Source: Channallabes apus | Lineage: Eukaryota; Chordata; Actinopteri; Siluriformes; Clariidae | DNA: 64,000 bases | Assembly (NCBI GenBank): GCA_030522415.1 | Contig: CM060127.1 | Coordinates: 17,709,314-17,773,313 of the forward strand | Direction of reading: 5' to 3' | Shown here: positions 47,501 through 49,479 of the stretch, one piece after another | How positions within the stretch are numbered: the stretch's first letter is position 1 | Layout of the letters: every line of letters starts with the position of its first letter | The notes under the pieces: model-generated | What the model saw: only the letters and a program-made list of their open reading frames with translations | Database searches by the model: none | What the model was told of the DNA's origin: nothing | Program-made: the position numbers and the translations under genes

Positions 47501-48565
47501 CAAAAAGGGACTAAGTAAAATAAAAGACTATCATTTCCTGCACCTGCAGTTGTGTGTGTGTGTGTGTATAACTAGGGAAGCATGACAATTATGAAAATAT
47601 GGGCAGGAACATTAACTACTAAGATATATAAGAAAAATAAGTCAAGCATTTACATCGGTATGGGAACAAAAAATCCCTAATTGACAATGTTCATTATTTA
47701 TTATGTAACTGATTGTTCTAGAGTGCACCGTTTTCCTCATGTGCCTGATGGAGTCTCTTTGCAAACAGATGCTCAGACTTCATACCTTGGTCTCTTCTTC
47801 AGGATTCACTTCAAGCTCCAGCAATCTCTCTACTATAGGAAGCTGGTTTTCTTGTACAGCAATCATCAAAAGACTCAGGTCTGAGTTCTTTCAGCAATAA
47901 AGAAAAGGAAGATTTGCATCCATGTCAATGTAAGTAATCCAGGAATGCTCAAATGCAGATGGTCTATGTACCAATTGTGACTCAACTTAATAAAATGCCA
48001 ATTTGATGCACACACACACACACAAACACACACACACGCACACGCACACACAAACTTTTGCAATTTTTATTAATTTCTTTTCGGAAGTTTTTTTTTTGAA
48101 AGTCCCATTGACAAACATCTCTTTTGAACTTATAATAATGAAACTTTTTTCAACAAGAAAGAAAAGACAAAACAGCCCTTTCTTTTTTTCTTTCTTTCCT
48201 TTTTTCTTTCTTTCTTTCATTTTTTTCTTTCATTATGTCTGTCTGGTTGTCATAAAGGTTACTTAAAAGTATCATGCAACACAATGGCATAAAAGCTTCA
48301 AGTTAACAAATTAATTTAACAATTTTCTATTCTAACTGTACTATATATCATTATAACTGAGGCAGAGTTTACATAGCTCTACGCTTACATAGCTCTCAGT
48401 GCAGAAGCAAATCATTAACACACTCACCTCATCTACCTGGGAGATTTCAGGCTCTCCCTTTTCTAAGGTATTTAGGACTTGCTTCAGTGTTGTCCACTCT
48501 CTTCTGACAGCCAGCTGTAGAAGCTGTGTCCTCCCCGCACCCACAGGAGCATTTATTTCTGCCAT
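404..48565 (-). CDS. trpn1: trpn1 (NOMPC-type TRP channel), 5' part of gene, 22 exons
   Basis: TRPN1/NOMPC is a plasma-membrane cation channel gated by mechanical force. Its long N-terminal ankyrin spring tethers it to the cytoskeleton. The 22 exons listed separately join in frame to 894 codons with GT-AG borders and every intron in phase 0. They give a 46-residue N-terminal segment and 24 ankyrin repeats. From memory of Drosophila NOMPC, the order of distinctive repeats is the same: an HMPNK-ending repeat, then LGFGA..LRGGK, then GDPTW-type, [47 protein letters not shown] has five more repeats before its membrane domain, so the 3' half lies off the left edge. The gene is kept in fish and amphibians and absent from mammals. 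No in-frame stop or frameshift was seen, so it looks functional. Only about 2.7 kb of 48 kb is coding. Confidence 0.93.
569..600. repeat. (GA)n microsatellite
   Basis: A run of about 16 GA dinucleotides in intron 21, only 25 bp from exon 22. On the transcribed strand it is a CT-rich tract next to the exon 22 acceptor and may act as part of its polypyrimidine tract. Confidence 0.9.
708..806 (-). CDS. trpn1: trpn1 exon 21, ankyrin repeat 23
   Basis: There are 33 codons, [20 protein letters not shown] to NITSSK, with acceptor ctgactgcag and donor gtactttc. It corresponds to the [18 protein letters not shown] repeat of NOMPC. Confidence 0.93.
984..1085 (-). CDS. trpn1: trpn1 exon 20, ankyrin repeat 22
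   Basis: There are 34 codons, [20 protein letters not shown] to KEENS, with acceptor tctgcag and donor gtgagatc. It matches the GGHADVVKALVRAGAS repeat of NOMPC. Confidence 0.93.
1270..1500 (+). mobile_element. Degenerate tRNA-derived SINE
   Basis: A B-box-like 'gatccccagttcc' is followed by 'caccaggttgccactgctgg' and a tail ending in 'gtgacaaataaatg'. The 5' end is lost. It sits in intron 19. Confidence 0.6.
1785..1910 (+). mobile_element. L2 LINE 3' UTR fragment
   Basis: The block 'acccaaatgagggtgggtt...gagtctggtt..tctcaag' followed by 'gagagtttttcc' is the diverged 3' UTR seen intact at 34555-34803. It contains no coding part. Confidence 0.65.
2371..2577 (-). CDS. trpn1: trpn1 exon 19, ankyrin repeats 20 and 21
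   Basis: There are 69 codons, [20 protein letters not shown] then [20 protein letters not shown], ending HNK. The acceptor is gttgtcag and the donor gtcagtag. LKHRPEL and the ELLKF segment are NOMPC landmarks. This is a two-repeat exon. Confidence 0.94.
2578..4269. other. trpn1 intron 18, mostly unique AT-rich DNA
   Basis: Apart from a SINE 3' fragment at about 3330-3480 ('catgcaaactccatccacac'), I see no gene and no clear element here. Confidence 0.5.
4270..4368 (-). CDS. trpn1: trpn1 exon 18, ankyrin repeat 19
   Basis: There are 33 codons, [20 protein letters not shown] to AKDI, with acceptor ctgttccag and donor gtgagtat. [12 protein letters not shown] is the same junction in NOMPC. Confidence 0.93.
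4577..4777 (-). CDS. trpn1: trpn1 exon 17, ankyrin repeats 17 and 18
   Basis: There are 67 codons, [20 protein letters not shown] then [20 protein letters not shown], ending IDTLTL. The acceptor is catattgcag-like (atgcag adjacent to aggaag) and the donor gtaagagc. [16 protein letters not shown] and the IDTLTL end match NOMPC closely. This is a two-repeat exon. Confidence 0.94.
5404..5520 (-). mobile_element. SINE fragment, antisense
   Basis: The reverse strand reads a tRNA-like 'gtggctcagtcggttaaggc' head and 'gggttcgagccccagc' B box, followed by 'gccaagttgccactgttgag'. It is truncated after the body. Confidence 0.65.
5525..7970 (+). pseudogene. Ty3/gypsy gag-pol, internally deleted and frameshifted
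   Basis: In order there are a gag remnant, an aspartic protease with active site DSGAPGNF (near 6177), and a jump from a short RT start (RPYDLAIYL) straight to the RNase H region ([19 protein letters not shown] and WTDHQNL). Then come the tail TDALSRQ and integrase pieces with the zinc-region CPVCSRAKD and core [10 protein letters not shown] and DRFSKAVHL. The RT palm with its catalytic YxDD is missing altogether, and several frame changes and stops break the rest. No intact LTR pair was recognised. It cannot be functional. Confidence 0.85.
8501..8704 (+). mobile_element. V-SINE-type SINE, young copy
   Basis: It has a complete tRNA-like head, the conserved body and the tail GTCGCTCTGGATAAGAGCGT, followed by TGTAAA repeats. 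A short direct repeat TAATCT flanks it. It is nearly identical to the copy at position 1. Confidence 0.88.
9004..9889. mobile_element. hAT-type foldback element with perfect 8-bp TSD
   Basis: TAGGGATGTAACGGTA at the left and its inverse TACCGTTACATCCCTA at the right are flanked by the identical 8-mer ACTGGTAC (8996-9003 and 9890-9897). Inside, about 100 bp at 9105-9213 is inverted at 9312-9415 ('ccccggcgtggccatcatcc'), which would form a long hairpin. There is no transposase. Confidence 0.88.
10166..10264 (-). CDS. trpn1: trpn1 exon 16, ankyrin repeat 16
   Basis: There are 33 codons, [20 protein letters not shown] to VDVFDE, with acceptor gaatgacag and donor gttggagg. NARVDVFD is an exact NOMPC landmark. 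Confidence 0.94.
10555..10671 (-). CDS. trpn1: trpn1 exon 15, ankyrin repeat 15
   Basis: There are 39 codons, [20 protein letters not shown] to NKQNK, with acceptor tttcctgtag and donor gtacagta. HYCA.VGN and the NKQNK tail match the HYCAVAGN...NRQSS repeat of NOMPC. Finding this exon 13.9 kb away confirms that the nest did not break the gene. Confidence 0.93.
10987..11095. repeat. DIRS internal complementary region
   Basis: The first half ('cgttcccgccttttcaggga' through 'gtaacccgagacg') is the complement of the left outer end at 10725-10787. The second half ('gttccctttcaaaggctttc' through 'tgcgtgagaac') is the complement of the right outer end at 23630-23673. In DIRS elements this junction allows a circular intermediate to form. 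Confidence 0.85.
11183..12181 (-). pseudogene. DIRS tyrosine recombinase, frameshifted
   Basis: The lambda-integrase-like recombinase joins circular DIRS DNA into the genome. Visible parts are an N-terminal core-binding domain ([16 protein letters not shown]), the first catalytic arginine in [11 protein letters not shown], the HxxR box in HSTRGVASS and the final tyrosine in FVRFYGLDV. The reading frame changes between the two halves near 11500, where about 60 extra residues appear. All four catalytic residues are present but the ORF is broken. Confidence 0.85.
12224..13877 (-). pseudogene. DIRS reverse transcriptase / RNase H, mutated
   Basis: RT motifs read in order: [42 protein letters not shown] and [17 protein letters not shown] enzymes normally have a YxDD box, so the first catalytic aspartate is replaced by glycine here. 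The frame shifts between the first block (13345-13877) and the second (12700-13381), and again near 12640. The 5' end of the ORF is cut off by the L2 LINE at about 13878. It is dead as a polymerase. Confidence 0.88.
13890..14372 (+). pseudogene. L2 ORF1, SGNH/GDSL hydrolase domain, frameshifted
   Basis: Some L2/CR1-type LINEs encode an esterase-like ORF1. Block I ([10 protein letters not shown]), block III (HAGTNDTR) and block V ([12 protein letters not shown]) of the SGNH fold are all present, with Ser in GDS and Asp/His in DGLH. A stop at about 14190 and a frame change separate blocks III and V. The N terminus is missing or fused to DIRS sequence. Confidence 0.78.
14461..15195 (+). pseudogene. 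L2 ORF2 endonuclease fragment
   Basis: Apurinic-endonuclease-like motifs appear: [15 protein letters not shown] at the start, then frame-shifted LTETW- and [14 protein letters not shown] stretches, and at the end [14 protein letters not shown] with DDITDHHLL. The DH pair at the end belongs to the catalytic centre of the family. The RT that should follow is deleted. Confidence 0.75.
17051..18421 (-). mobile_element. Tc1-type DNA transposon, TA flanked, about 1.37 kb
   Basis: Long inverted repeats of about 190 bp start CAGGTCCTTCTCAAAAAATT on the left and end with the complement on the right, with TA at 17049-17050 and 18422-18423. Both arms are nearly identical, which suggests recent activity. 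It is the innermost level of the intron 14 nest. Confidence 0.92.
17340..18093 (-). pseudogene. Tc1 transposase, frameshifted
   Basis: The transposase cuts and pastes the element with a DD34E catalytic triad. N-terminal HTH parts are seen ([33 protein letters not shown]). Then, in another frame, come [31 protein letters not shown] with the second Asp, and [13 protein letters not shown] with the Glu. A frameshift near 17650-17760 divides it. The start (MGKTADL) lies near 18090. Confidence 0.85.
20455..20800 (-). pseudogene. piggyBac-like transposase fragments
   Basis: Two minus-strand stretches match conserved piggyBac blocks. [20 protein letters not shown], followed by [11 protein letters not shown], corresponds to the KW.D.R.V..LST block with the third catalytic region. 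[20 protein letters not shown] corresponds to the KW.K..F.H.LD.A..NA helix. They are separated by stops. A possible 5' exon near 21524-21660 contains [15 protein letters not shown]. The assignment is from pattern memory only. Confidence 0.5.
21712..21846. repeat. GT/GTAT-rich simple repeat
   Basis: An imperfect GT-rich array with interspersed GTATGTATGGGG units inside the TIR element. It produces the spurious Cys/Val and His/Thr ORFs here. Confidence 0.85.
22340..23398 (-). pseudogene. DIRS gag, 3'-truncated by L2 insertion
   Basis: The ORF starts [20 protein letters not shown] and continues for about 350 residues to a point where L2 tail sequence (TTGAATTGAATTG) follows immediately. The N terminus has a Cys/His-rich CxC..C..C motif ([21 protein letters not shown]). 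The rest is acidic and then serine-rich. I identify it as gag from its position between the right terminal repeat and the RT. The ORF has no internal stop. Confidence 0.8.
23716..23798. repeat. Long (CA)n microsatellite
   Basis: About 41 uninterrupted CA units start 43 bp beyond the right end of the DIRS element. Confidence 0.95.
24060..24432. mobile_element. Tc1-type non-autonomous element, second copy
   Basis: The interior 'ccatggtctttcctgatttt' and the right end 'gtccaaacttttgactggtactgta' match the element at 8321-9899. The left terminal repeat is worn. Confidence 0.6.
24609..24737 (-). CDS. trpn1: trpn1 exon 14, ankyrin repeat 14
   Basis: There are 43 codons, [20 protein letters not shown] to AANRE, with acceptor cattacag and a non-consensus donor gttggt. 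The insertion with [14 protein letters not shown] corresponds to the NOMPC segment with SDKQIVRMLLE. The next intron is the 13.9 kb transposon nest. Confidence 0.9.
24838..24966 (-). CDS. trpn1: trpn1 exon 13, ankyrin repeat 13
   Basis: There are 43 codons, [20 protein letters not shown] to RQANQ, with acceptor atttattcag. The donor gtcatt is weak. The repeat carries a long, basic and acidic finger loop ([11 protein letters not shown]), as the NOMPC counterpart does. Confidence 0.9.
25034..25700 (-). mobile_element. L2-like LINE tail, antisense, and AT-rich DNA
   Basis: 'agtcaagtcaagtgaaatca' with 'acccaaagtgctttttt' is the reversed 3' end of an L2/Rex-like LINE with an (ACTTG)n tail. The stretch from about 25150 to 25700 is AT-rich with no gene seen. 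Confidence 0.5.
25728..25963 (+). mobile_element. tRNA-headed SINE with RTE-type tail and 15-bp TSD
   Basis: The element lies between two identical 15-mers CACAGTATAAGCTGT (25713-25727 and 25964-25978). The head (25730-25803) folds as a tRNA. The 3' end 'ttccgctgtggcgacccctg..cagccgaaagacaaa' matches the 3' end of the RTE LINE at 59965-60010, so that LINE family probably mobilised it. Confidence 0.9.
25730..25803 (+). tRNA. tRNA-like SINE head, not a normal tRNA gene
   Basis: The 7-bp acceptor stem GGGCACT/AGTGCCC, A box TGGCTCAGTGG and B box GGTTCGATTCC are intact. The body resembles tRNA-Gly(GCC), but the anticodon loop CTGGCAT gives GGC, an alanine anticodon. It sits inside a target-site-flanked SINE, so I read it as a promoter-bearing SINE head. 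Confidence 0.7.
26130..26158. repeat. (GT)n microsatellite
   Basis: About 13 GT units in trpn1 intron 12. The remaining intron to 26636 shows no gene or clear element. Confidence 0.9.
26637..26735 (-). CDS. trpn1: trpn1 exon 12, ankyrin repeat 12
   Basis: There are 33 codons, [20 protein letters not shown] to PTWRSK, with acceptor ttttttaag and donor gtatgcaa. The GADPTWRSK tail matches the GDPTWQSK/GDPLYKS type of NOMPC. Confidence 0.94.
27030..27475 (-). pseudogene. mariner-type transposase fragment
   Basis: The minus strand reads [20 protein letters not shown] then GRPSTS and [19 protein letters not shown]. This is the W..F..G..S..D..R.GRPSTS helix-turn-helix signature of mariner transposases. 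The catalytic part is missing. It lies in intron 11. Confidence 0.75.
27526..27627 (-). CDS. trpn1: trpn1 exon 11, ankyrin repeat 11
   Basis: There are 34 codons, [20 protein letters not shown] to NTEQE, with acceptor cttctgcag and donor gttagaaa. The RVKDGEK insertion is characteristic of this NOMPC repeat. Confidence 0.94.
27840..27995 (-). mobile_element. V-SINE-type SINE, antisense, old
   Basis: Reversed, it reads 'ggcatggcacagtggttaag', a B-box relic, 'ccttaagcaaggcccttaac' and 'gagataaatgtaagtt'. It is diverged from the young copies. Confidence 0.7.
28063..28874. mobile_element. CACTGGAACCTCGG TIR element, copy A
   Basis: The ends CACTGGAACCTCGGACTACGAG and its inverse (ccaaggttccactg) lie between TA dinucleotides. 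The interior contains (CA/CG)n at about 28562-28642 and the shared 'ctctcttgcgctgcggaatt'. No transposase was found. The TA target and the termini suggest Tc1/mariner (Tigger-like) ancestry. Confidence 0.8.
28903..29136 (+). mobile_element. Candidate solo LTR
   Basis: A 234-bp unit starts TGTCACGGTG and ends CGTTACA, contains TTATAAAAAA, and is flanked by ATAAC / ATAAT (4 of 5 matches). This is the form of a solo LTR left after recombination. No internal region is present to confirm it. The stretch 29140-29690 shows nothing further. Confidence 0.4.
29705..29890 (+). mobile_element. hAT terminal fragment
   Basis: 'cagaggtcagtagtaatgag' and 'ttacatttactctaatacat' followed by 'tttacttttacttgagtaga' resemble the ends of a common fish hAT family. 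No opposite end was found. Confidence 0.5.
29930..30290 (-). mobile_element. tRNA-derived SINE, antisense, near full length
   Basis: Reversed, it runs from a tRNA-like head ('gtggttagcactgtcgcctt', 'ccgggttcgattcccggcc') through 'gagtttgcatgttctccccg' and 'gggtttcctccgggtactcc' to 'aggataaagcggtatagaaa' and an (ATGA)n tail. Related copies lie at 41635-41990 and 61880-62150, with fragments at 3330, 30380 and 32935. Confidence 0.8.
30529..30729 (-). CDS. trpn1: trpn1 exon 10, ankyrin repeats 9 and 10
   Basis: There are 67 codons, [20 protein letters not shown] then [20 protein letters not shown], ending HLRGGK. The acceptor is gttattaccag and the donor gtaatggc. One exon carries two repeats, consistent with loss of an ancestral phase-0 intron or with a two-repeat unit. 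Confidence 0.94.
30809..30907 (-). CDS. trpn1: trpn1 exon 9, ankyrin repeat 8
   Basis: There are 33 codons, [20 protein letters not shown] to HMPNK, with acceptor gttcacggtgaag and donor gtattcca. The HMPNK ending is a distinctive NOMPC landmark. Intron 9, which follows, is only 79 bp, the shortest in the gene. Confidence 0.94.
31040..31120. repeat. (TTAAC)n minisatellite
   Basis: Imperfect tandem copies of ACTTAACTTA in intron 8, with no coding content. A short (GTACT)n run follows at about 31222-31245. Confidence 0.8.
31509..31610 (-). CDS. trpn1: trpn1 exon 8, ankyrin repeat 7
   Basis: There are 34 codons, [20 protein letters not shown] to LERTK, with acceptor ccccatcag and donor gtaaatca. 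Only 171 bp separates it from exon 7. Confidence 0.92.
31782..31883 (-). CDS. trpn1: trpn1 exon 7, ankyrin repeat 6
   Basis: There are 34 codons, [20 protein letters not shown] to NIVDK, with acceptor cattcacacag and donor gtgagatc. The KFFYYRI segment matches the KYFYGVR of the same NOMPC repeat. Confidence 0.92.
31884..32460. other. trpn1 intron 6, no feature seen
   Basis: AT-rich unique-looking sequence with no transposon termini or ORFs worth reporting. Confidence 0.5.
32461..32559 (-). CDS. trpn1: trpn1 exon 6, ankyrin repeat 5
   Basis: There are 33 codons, [20 protein letters not shown] to LDCQN, with acceptor cctccccttag and donor gtaagaag. The unusual HICCRRR replaces the common HLAA core and fits the arginine-rich NOMPC repeat 5 (LAARRRDVD). 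Confidence 0.92.
33195..34803 (+). mobile_element. L2-clade LINE, 5'-truncated
   Basis: It carries the end of the RT and then the full 3' UTR and tail 'gttaaaagcgctatacaaataaaatttaattgaattg'. It lies antisense to trpn1 in intron 5, and its tail ends 52 bp from the exon 5 donor. A (CT)n run lies at 34139-34162. Confidence 0.88.
33224..33736 (+). pseudogene. L2 reverse transcriptase C-terminal region
   Basis: Blocks [36 protein letters not shown] and [20 protein letters not shown] with ALNGLAPQY are the conserved end of fish L2 ORF2. In-frame stops occur at about 33432 and 33500. No catalytic palm is present. Confidence 0.88.
34858..34962 (-). CDS. trpn1: trpn1 exon 5, ankyrin repeat 4
   Basis: There are 35 codons, [20 protein letters not shown] to KAKTK, with acceptor ctaccttcag and donor gtaaggac. 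IPLLLAV matches the equivalent NOMPC repeat. The tail of an L2 LINE ends about 55 bp to the left, in the following intron. Confidence 0.92.
35200..35916. mobile_element. GT-rich TIR element, copy B, left end lost
   Basis: The right end 'tcgtaatccaaggttccgctg' followed by TA matches copy A, as does 'tgggaaaata..tttatgagtgttttgga'. The interior carries a (GT)36-type microsatellite at 35474-35546. The left terminal repeat was not found. Confidence 0.7.
36199..36312 (-). CDS. trpn1: trpn1 exon 4, ankyrin repeat 3
   Basis: There are 38 codons, [20 protein letters not shown] to LTPDK, with acceptor ggatctag and donor gtaaattc. This is a slightly long repeat, as the matching NOMPC repeat is. Phase 0-0. 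Confidence 0.88.
36480..38150 (-). mobile_element. Tc1-type transposon relic
   Basis: Minus-strand transposase pieces occur at 36535-36800, with [15 protein letters not shown] (second catalytic Asp) and [13 protein letters not shown] (Glu region, altered). The left part 'taataaagacatgaaag' (reversed) and the right 'caataaagacatgaaatcat' are inverted ends. The rest of the ORF is unreadable. Confidence 0.7.
38163..38690. mobile_element. Unclassified 528-bp TIR element with repeated 12-mer
   Basis: The ends GCACTATTTGGAC and GTCCGAATAGGGC are inverted with 11 of 13 matches, and continue into (A)CTAGTTTT/AAAACTAGT. The core TTCGGACGGGAT or close variants recurs at both ends and inside (near 38250, 38471 and 38597). 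There is no transposase. Confidence 0.6.
38691..39197. other. trpn1 intron 3, part next to exon 3
   Basis: AT-rich sequence between the TIR element and exon 3. No gene or element was seen. Confidence 0.5.
39198..39293 (-). CDS. trpn1: trpn1 exon 3, ankyrin repeat 2
   Basis: There are 32 codons beginning [20 protein letters not shown] and ending PNTPGG. The acceptor is tgttgaacag and the donor gtgcgatt. TALHIAA is the canonical TPLHLAA ankyrin signature. It runs in frame from exon 2 and into exon 4. Confidence 0.9.
39294..40143. other. trpn1 intron 2, left part
   Basis: Unique-looking AT-rich DNA. Weak ORFs at 39618-39908 and 39953-40192 have no recognisable motif. Confidence 0.45.
40144..41572 (-). 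mobile_element. Tc1/mariner-type transposon with TA duplication
   Basis: The ends CACTGCGTTCCAAATTATTA and its inverse (taatttggaacacagtg) lie between TA dinucleotides at 40142-40143 and 41573-41574. It is 1.43 kb long, in intron 2. Confidence 0.88.
40380..41386 (-). pseudogene. Tc1-type transposase, broken
   Basis: Pieces in order on the minus strand are [20 protein letters not shown] (N terminus), [17 protein letters not shown] (first Asp), [26 protein letters not shown] (second Asp) and [19 protein letters not shown] (Glu). At least two frame changes separate them. The DD34E residues are present. Confidence 0.85.
41635..41990 (+). mobile_element. tRNA-derived SINE, near full length
   Basis: The head is 'ggcggcacaatggggtagtg' with the B-box-like 'aggtttgattccc'. 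The body 'gtttgcatgttctccccgtg' follows, with 'tgcaggttaggctaattggt' and the tail 'ggataaaggggcataggcaa'. It belongs to the same family as the reversed copy at 29930-30290. Confidence 0.8.
42237..42753 (+). repeat. 5' LTR of the intron 2 Ty3 element
   Basis: 517 bp, TGTAAC...ATGACA. TATA-like TATTTAA lies at 42376-42382. The predicted transcript start about 30 bp on is GTCTGGTCA (42406-42414). The gag ATG lies inside the last six bases of the LTR. Confidence 0.92.
42748..43660 (+). pseudogene. Ty3 gag with degenerate zinc knuckle
   Basis: The ORF begins [20 protein letters not shown]. The capsid core has [17 protein letters not shown] and [18 protein letters not shown], then [18 protein letters not shown] and a basic, proline-rich C terminus ending PMDVGT. 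A stop at 43573 cuts the ORF before the nucleic-acid-binding part. A CLYCGG...H zinc-knuckle trace remains in a shifted frame at about 43612-43660. The protein would form the particle that packages the element RNA. Confidence 0.85.
42756..42764 (+). promoter_or_regulatory. Candidate self-priming primer-binding site
   Basis: TGACCAGAC starts two bases after the LTR. It is the exact complement of GTCTGGTCA at 42406-42414, about 30 bp below the LTR TATA box. No tRNA-type primer site (TGG...) is present. Tf1/sushi elements are known to prime from the 5' end of their own RNA. Confidence 0.65.
43727..44860 (+). pseudogene. Ty3 protease and reverse transcriptase, frameshifted
   Basis: The protease active site is [12 protein letters not shown], followed by a stop at 43940. 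The RT carries [65 protein letters not shown] and the catalytic YLDDILIYS. The catalytic residues are intact. The frame changes near 44860 at FLGYRI. Confidence 0.9.
44862..45500 (+). pseudogene. Ty3 RNase H domain
   Basis: It reads [20 protein letters not shown] (the RT-RNase H connection), then [56 protein letters not shown] and [12 protein letters not shown]. Aspartate and glutamate residues of the RNase H centre are visible. A frame change near 45413 leads to KADALSR. Confidence 0.88.
45520..47103 (+). pseudogene. Ty3 integrase with C-terminal chromodomain
   Basis: The zinc-binding region has [12 protein letters not shown] and CATCATTK. The DDE core has [12 protein letters not shown] with the first Asp and [14 protein letters not shown] with the second. 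The third block follows in another frame with stops (near 46150 and 46433). The C-terminal chromodomain has [20 protein letters not shown], which in such elements guides integration to marked chromatin. The ORF is not intact. Confidence 0.9.
47052..47587 (+). repeat. 3' LTR of the intron 2 Ty3 element
   Basis: 536 bp. It differs from the 5' copy mainly by an extra CCCCGGAG-like octamer near the start and extra bases before the terminal GT run. Confidence 0.92.
47786..47887 (-). CDS. trpn1: trpn1 exon 2, ankyrin repeat 1
   Basis: There are 34 codons, [20 protein letters not shown] to ETK, with acceptor ttgctgaaag and donor gtatgaag. The exon is phase 0-0. This is a divergent first repeat. It is followed by the 8.5 kb intron 2, which contains a Ty3 element and a Tc1 element. 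Confidence 0.88.
47888..48427. other. trpn1 intron 1 with (CA)n and (CTTT)n
   Basis: A (CA)n run with CG and AA interruptions lies at 48009-48052 and a pyrimidine-rich CTTT array at 48175-48232. On the transcribed strand the latter is purine-rich. No gene was seen. Confidence 0.7.
48428..48565 (-). CDS. trpn1: trpn1 exon 1, start codon and N-terminal segment
   Basis: There are 46 codons starting [20 protein letters not shown] and ending QVDE, followed by donor gtgagtg. The ATG at 48563-48565 sits in a good Kozak context (GAG ATG G). The stretch resembles the NOMPC segment just before repeat 1 (LAxxxEWTxxxxxLxxLEK), so it may be a degenerate capping repeat. An AG directly before the ATG means this could instead be an internal exon with more protein upstream, although no compatible phase-0 exon was established. 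Confidence 0.82.
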
Positions 48566-48764
48566 CTCAGCAGTGTACAATAAAAAATTTCTTGTGCAGG
48601 AAAACCCTTTTACCAGGTCTTGGTTTCCCAGTCATCAGTTTTATCAGCAGATGCTGTTATATGTGTATAAGTAGGAGGATCTTTTTCAGTAGGAGGATCT
48701 TTCTTTACCTACAGTAGGTTAAGTTACAAAAACTCATTCAGTAGAAAAGATCATTAAAAGATCA

Positions 48765-48804
<40 letters not shown>

Positions 48805-49175
48805 CAGGCATAACATAATATTACATCACAAAAGGCTGGCTGGGACAGATAGATTCAGATATCTATCAGAGATTCATAGATATTCAGAAGTCATTGTTTT
48901 CAATATTAGTATAATTGTAAAGCATATTTTATTTGTTTATTGAATAATAAATAATTAAAAAAATTTATCATTTGAAAATAGAGTGAAAGGTCAGGTTTAT
49001 TCAGAAATAATAGTATTGTACATTACTAATACATTATAAATTAATCATCAATAAACTGCAAATAAAAATACTTATATATAACTAATATACTAATATATTA
49101 TTGACTTTCTGTGGAACTACCTGTACTTTCAGTTTCTTCAGTTGGGCACTATTTTAAATGTTGCCATGCCCTGTT
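48566..49175. other. Region upstream of trpn1 exon 1
   Basis: It holds a (CA)n run at 48765-48801 and AT-rich DNA up to the 3' LTR of the next Ty3 element. No convincing TATA box or CpG island was seen, so the trpn1 promoter position is open. Confidence 0.5.
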
Positions 49176-49479
49176 TGTCAGGGAATCAGAACGGACACAA
49201 GTGCAGGTCTCCTTCAAGATTTTATTTGTTGCAGAGATGCCTTGATTCAGACAGAATAAACGAGACAAAAAAAATACTAAAATCAGGAACAAGCTGCACT
49301 GTTCTCTTTTAAATCAAAACCTAGGAACGCCAACGTCCCCCCAAAAAAAGAAAAACTAAAACCACTCCGAAGAGGAACAAAGCCTTGACCAGGAGACGAG
49401 GCTGTAGTTCCTTTGGCTGCTGAAGCCCGCTGAATTGCACGGCCATGAAGAAGAGCAAGAGCCAGAGGTCCTCAACCAG

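Larger units (their letters stand above)
42237..47587 (+). mobile_element. Ty3/gypsy element of Tf1/sushi type, near complete
   Basis: Two LTRs (42237-42753 and 47052-47587) begin TGTAACATCCGAGCC and end GAAGCATGACA, and are flanked by ATTAT on both sides (42232-42236, 47588-47592). The internal order is gag, protease, RT, RNase H, integrase, chromodomain, which is standard for chromodomain-bearing Ty3 elements. By eye the LTRs differ in fewer than a dozen substitutions plus two small insertions, so insertion was recent. It lies in trpn1 intron 2, antisense to the gene. Several frameshifts and stops break pol. Confidence 0.95.

Noticed and set aside
42237..47587. An intact, mobile Ty3 element or endogenous retrovirus
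   Set aside because: Although the LTRs are young, gag ends in a stop, pol has several frameshifts and stops, and there is no envelope gene.
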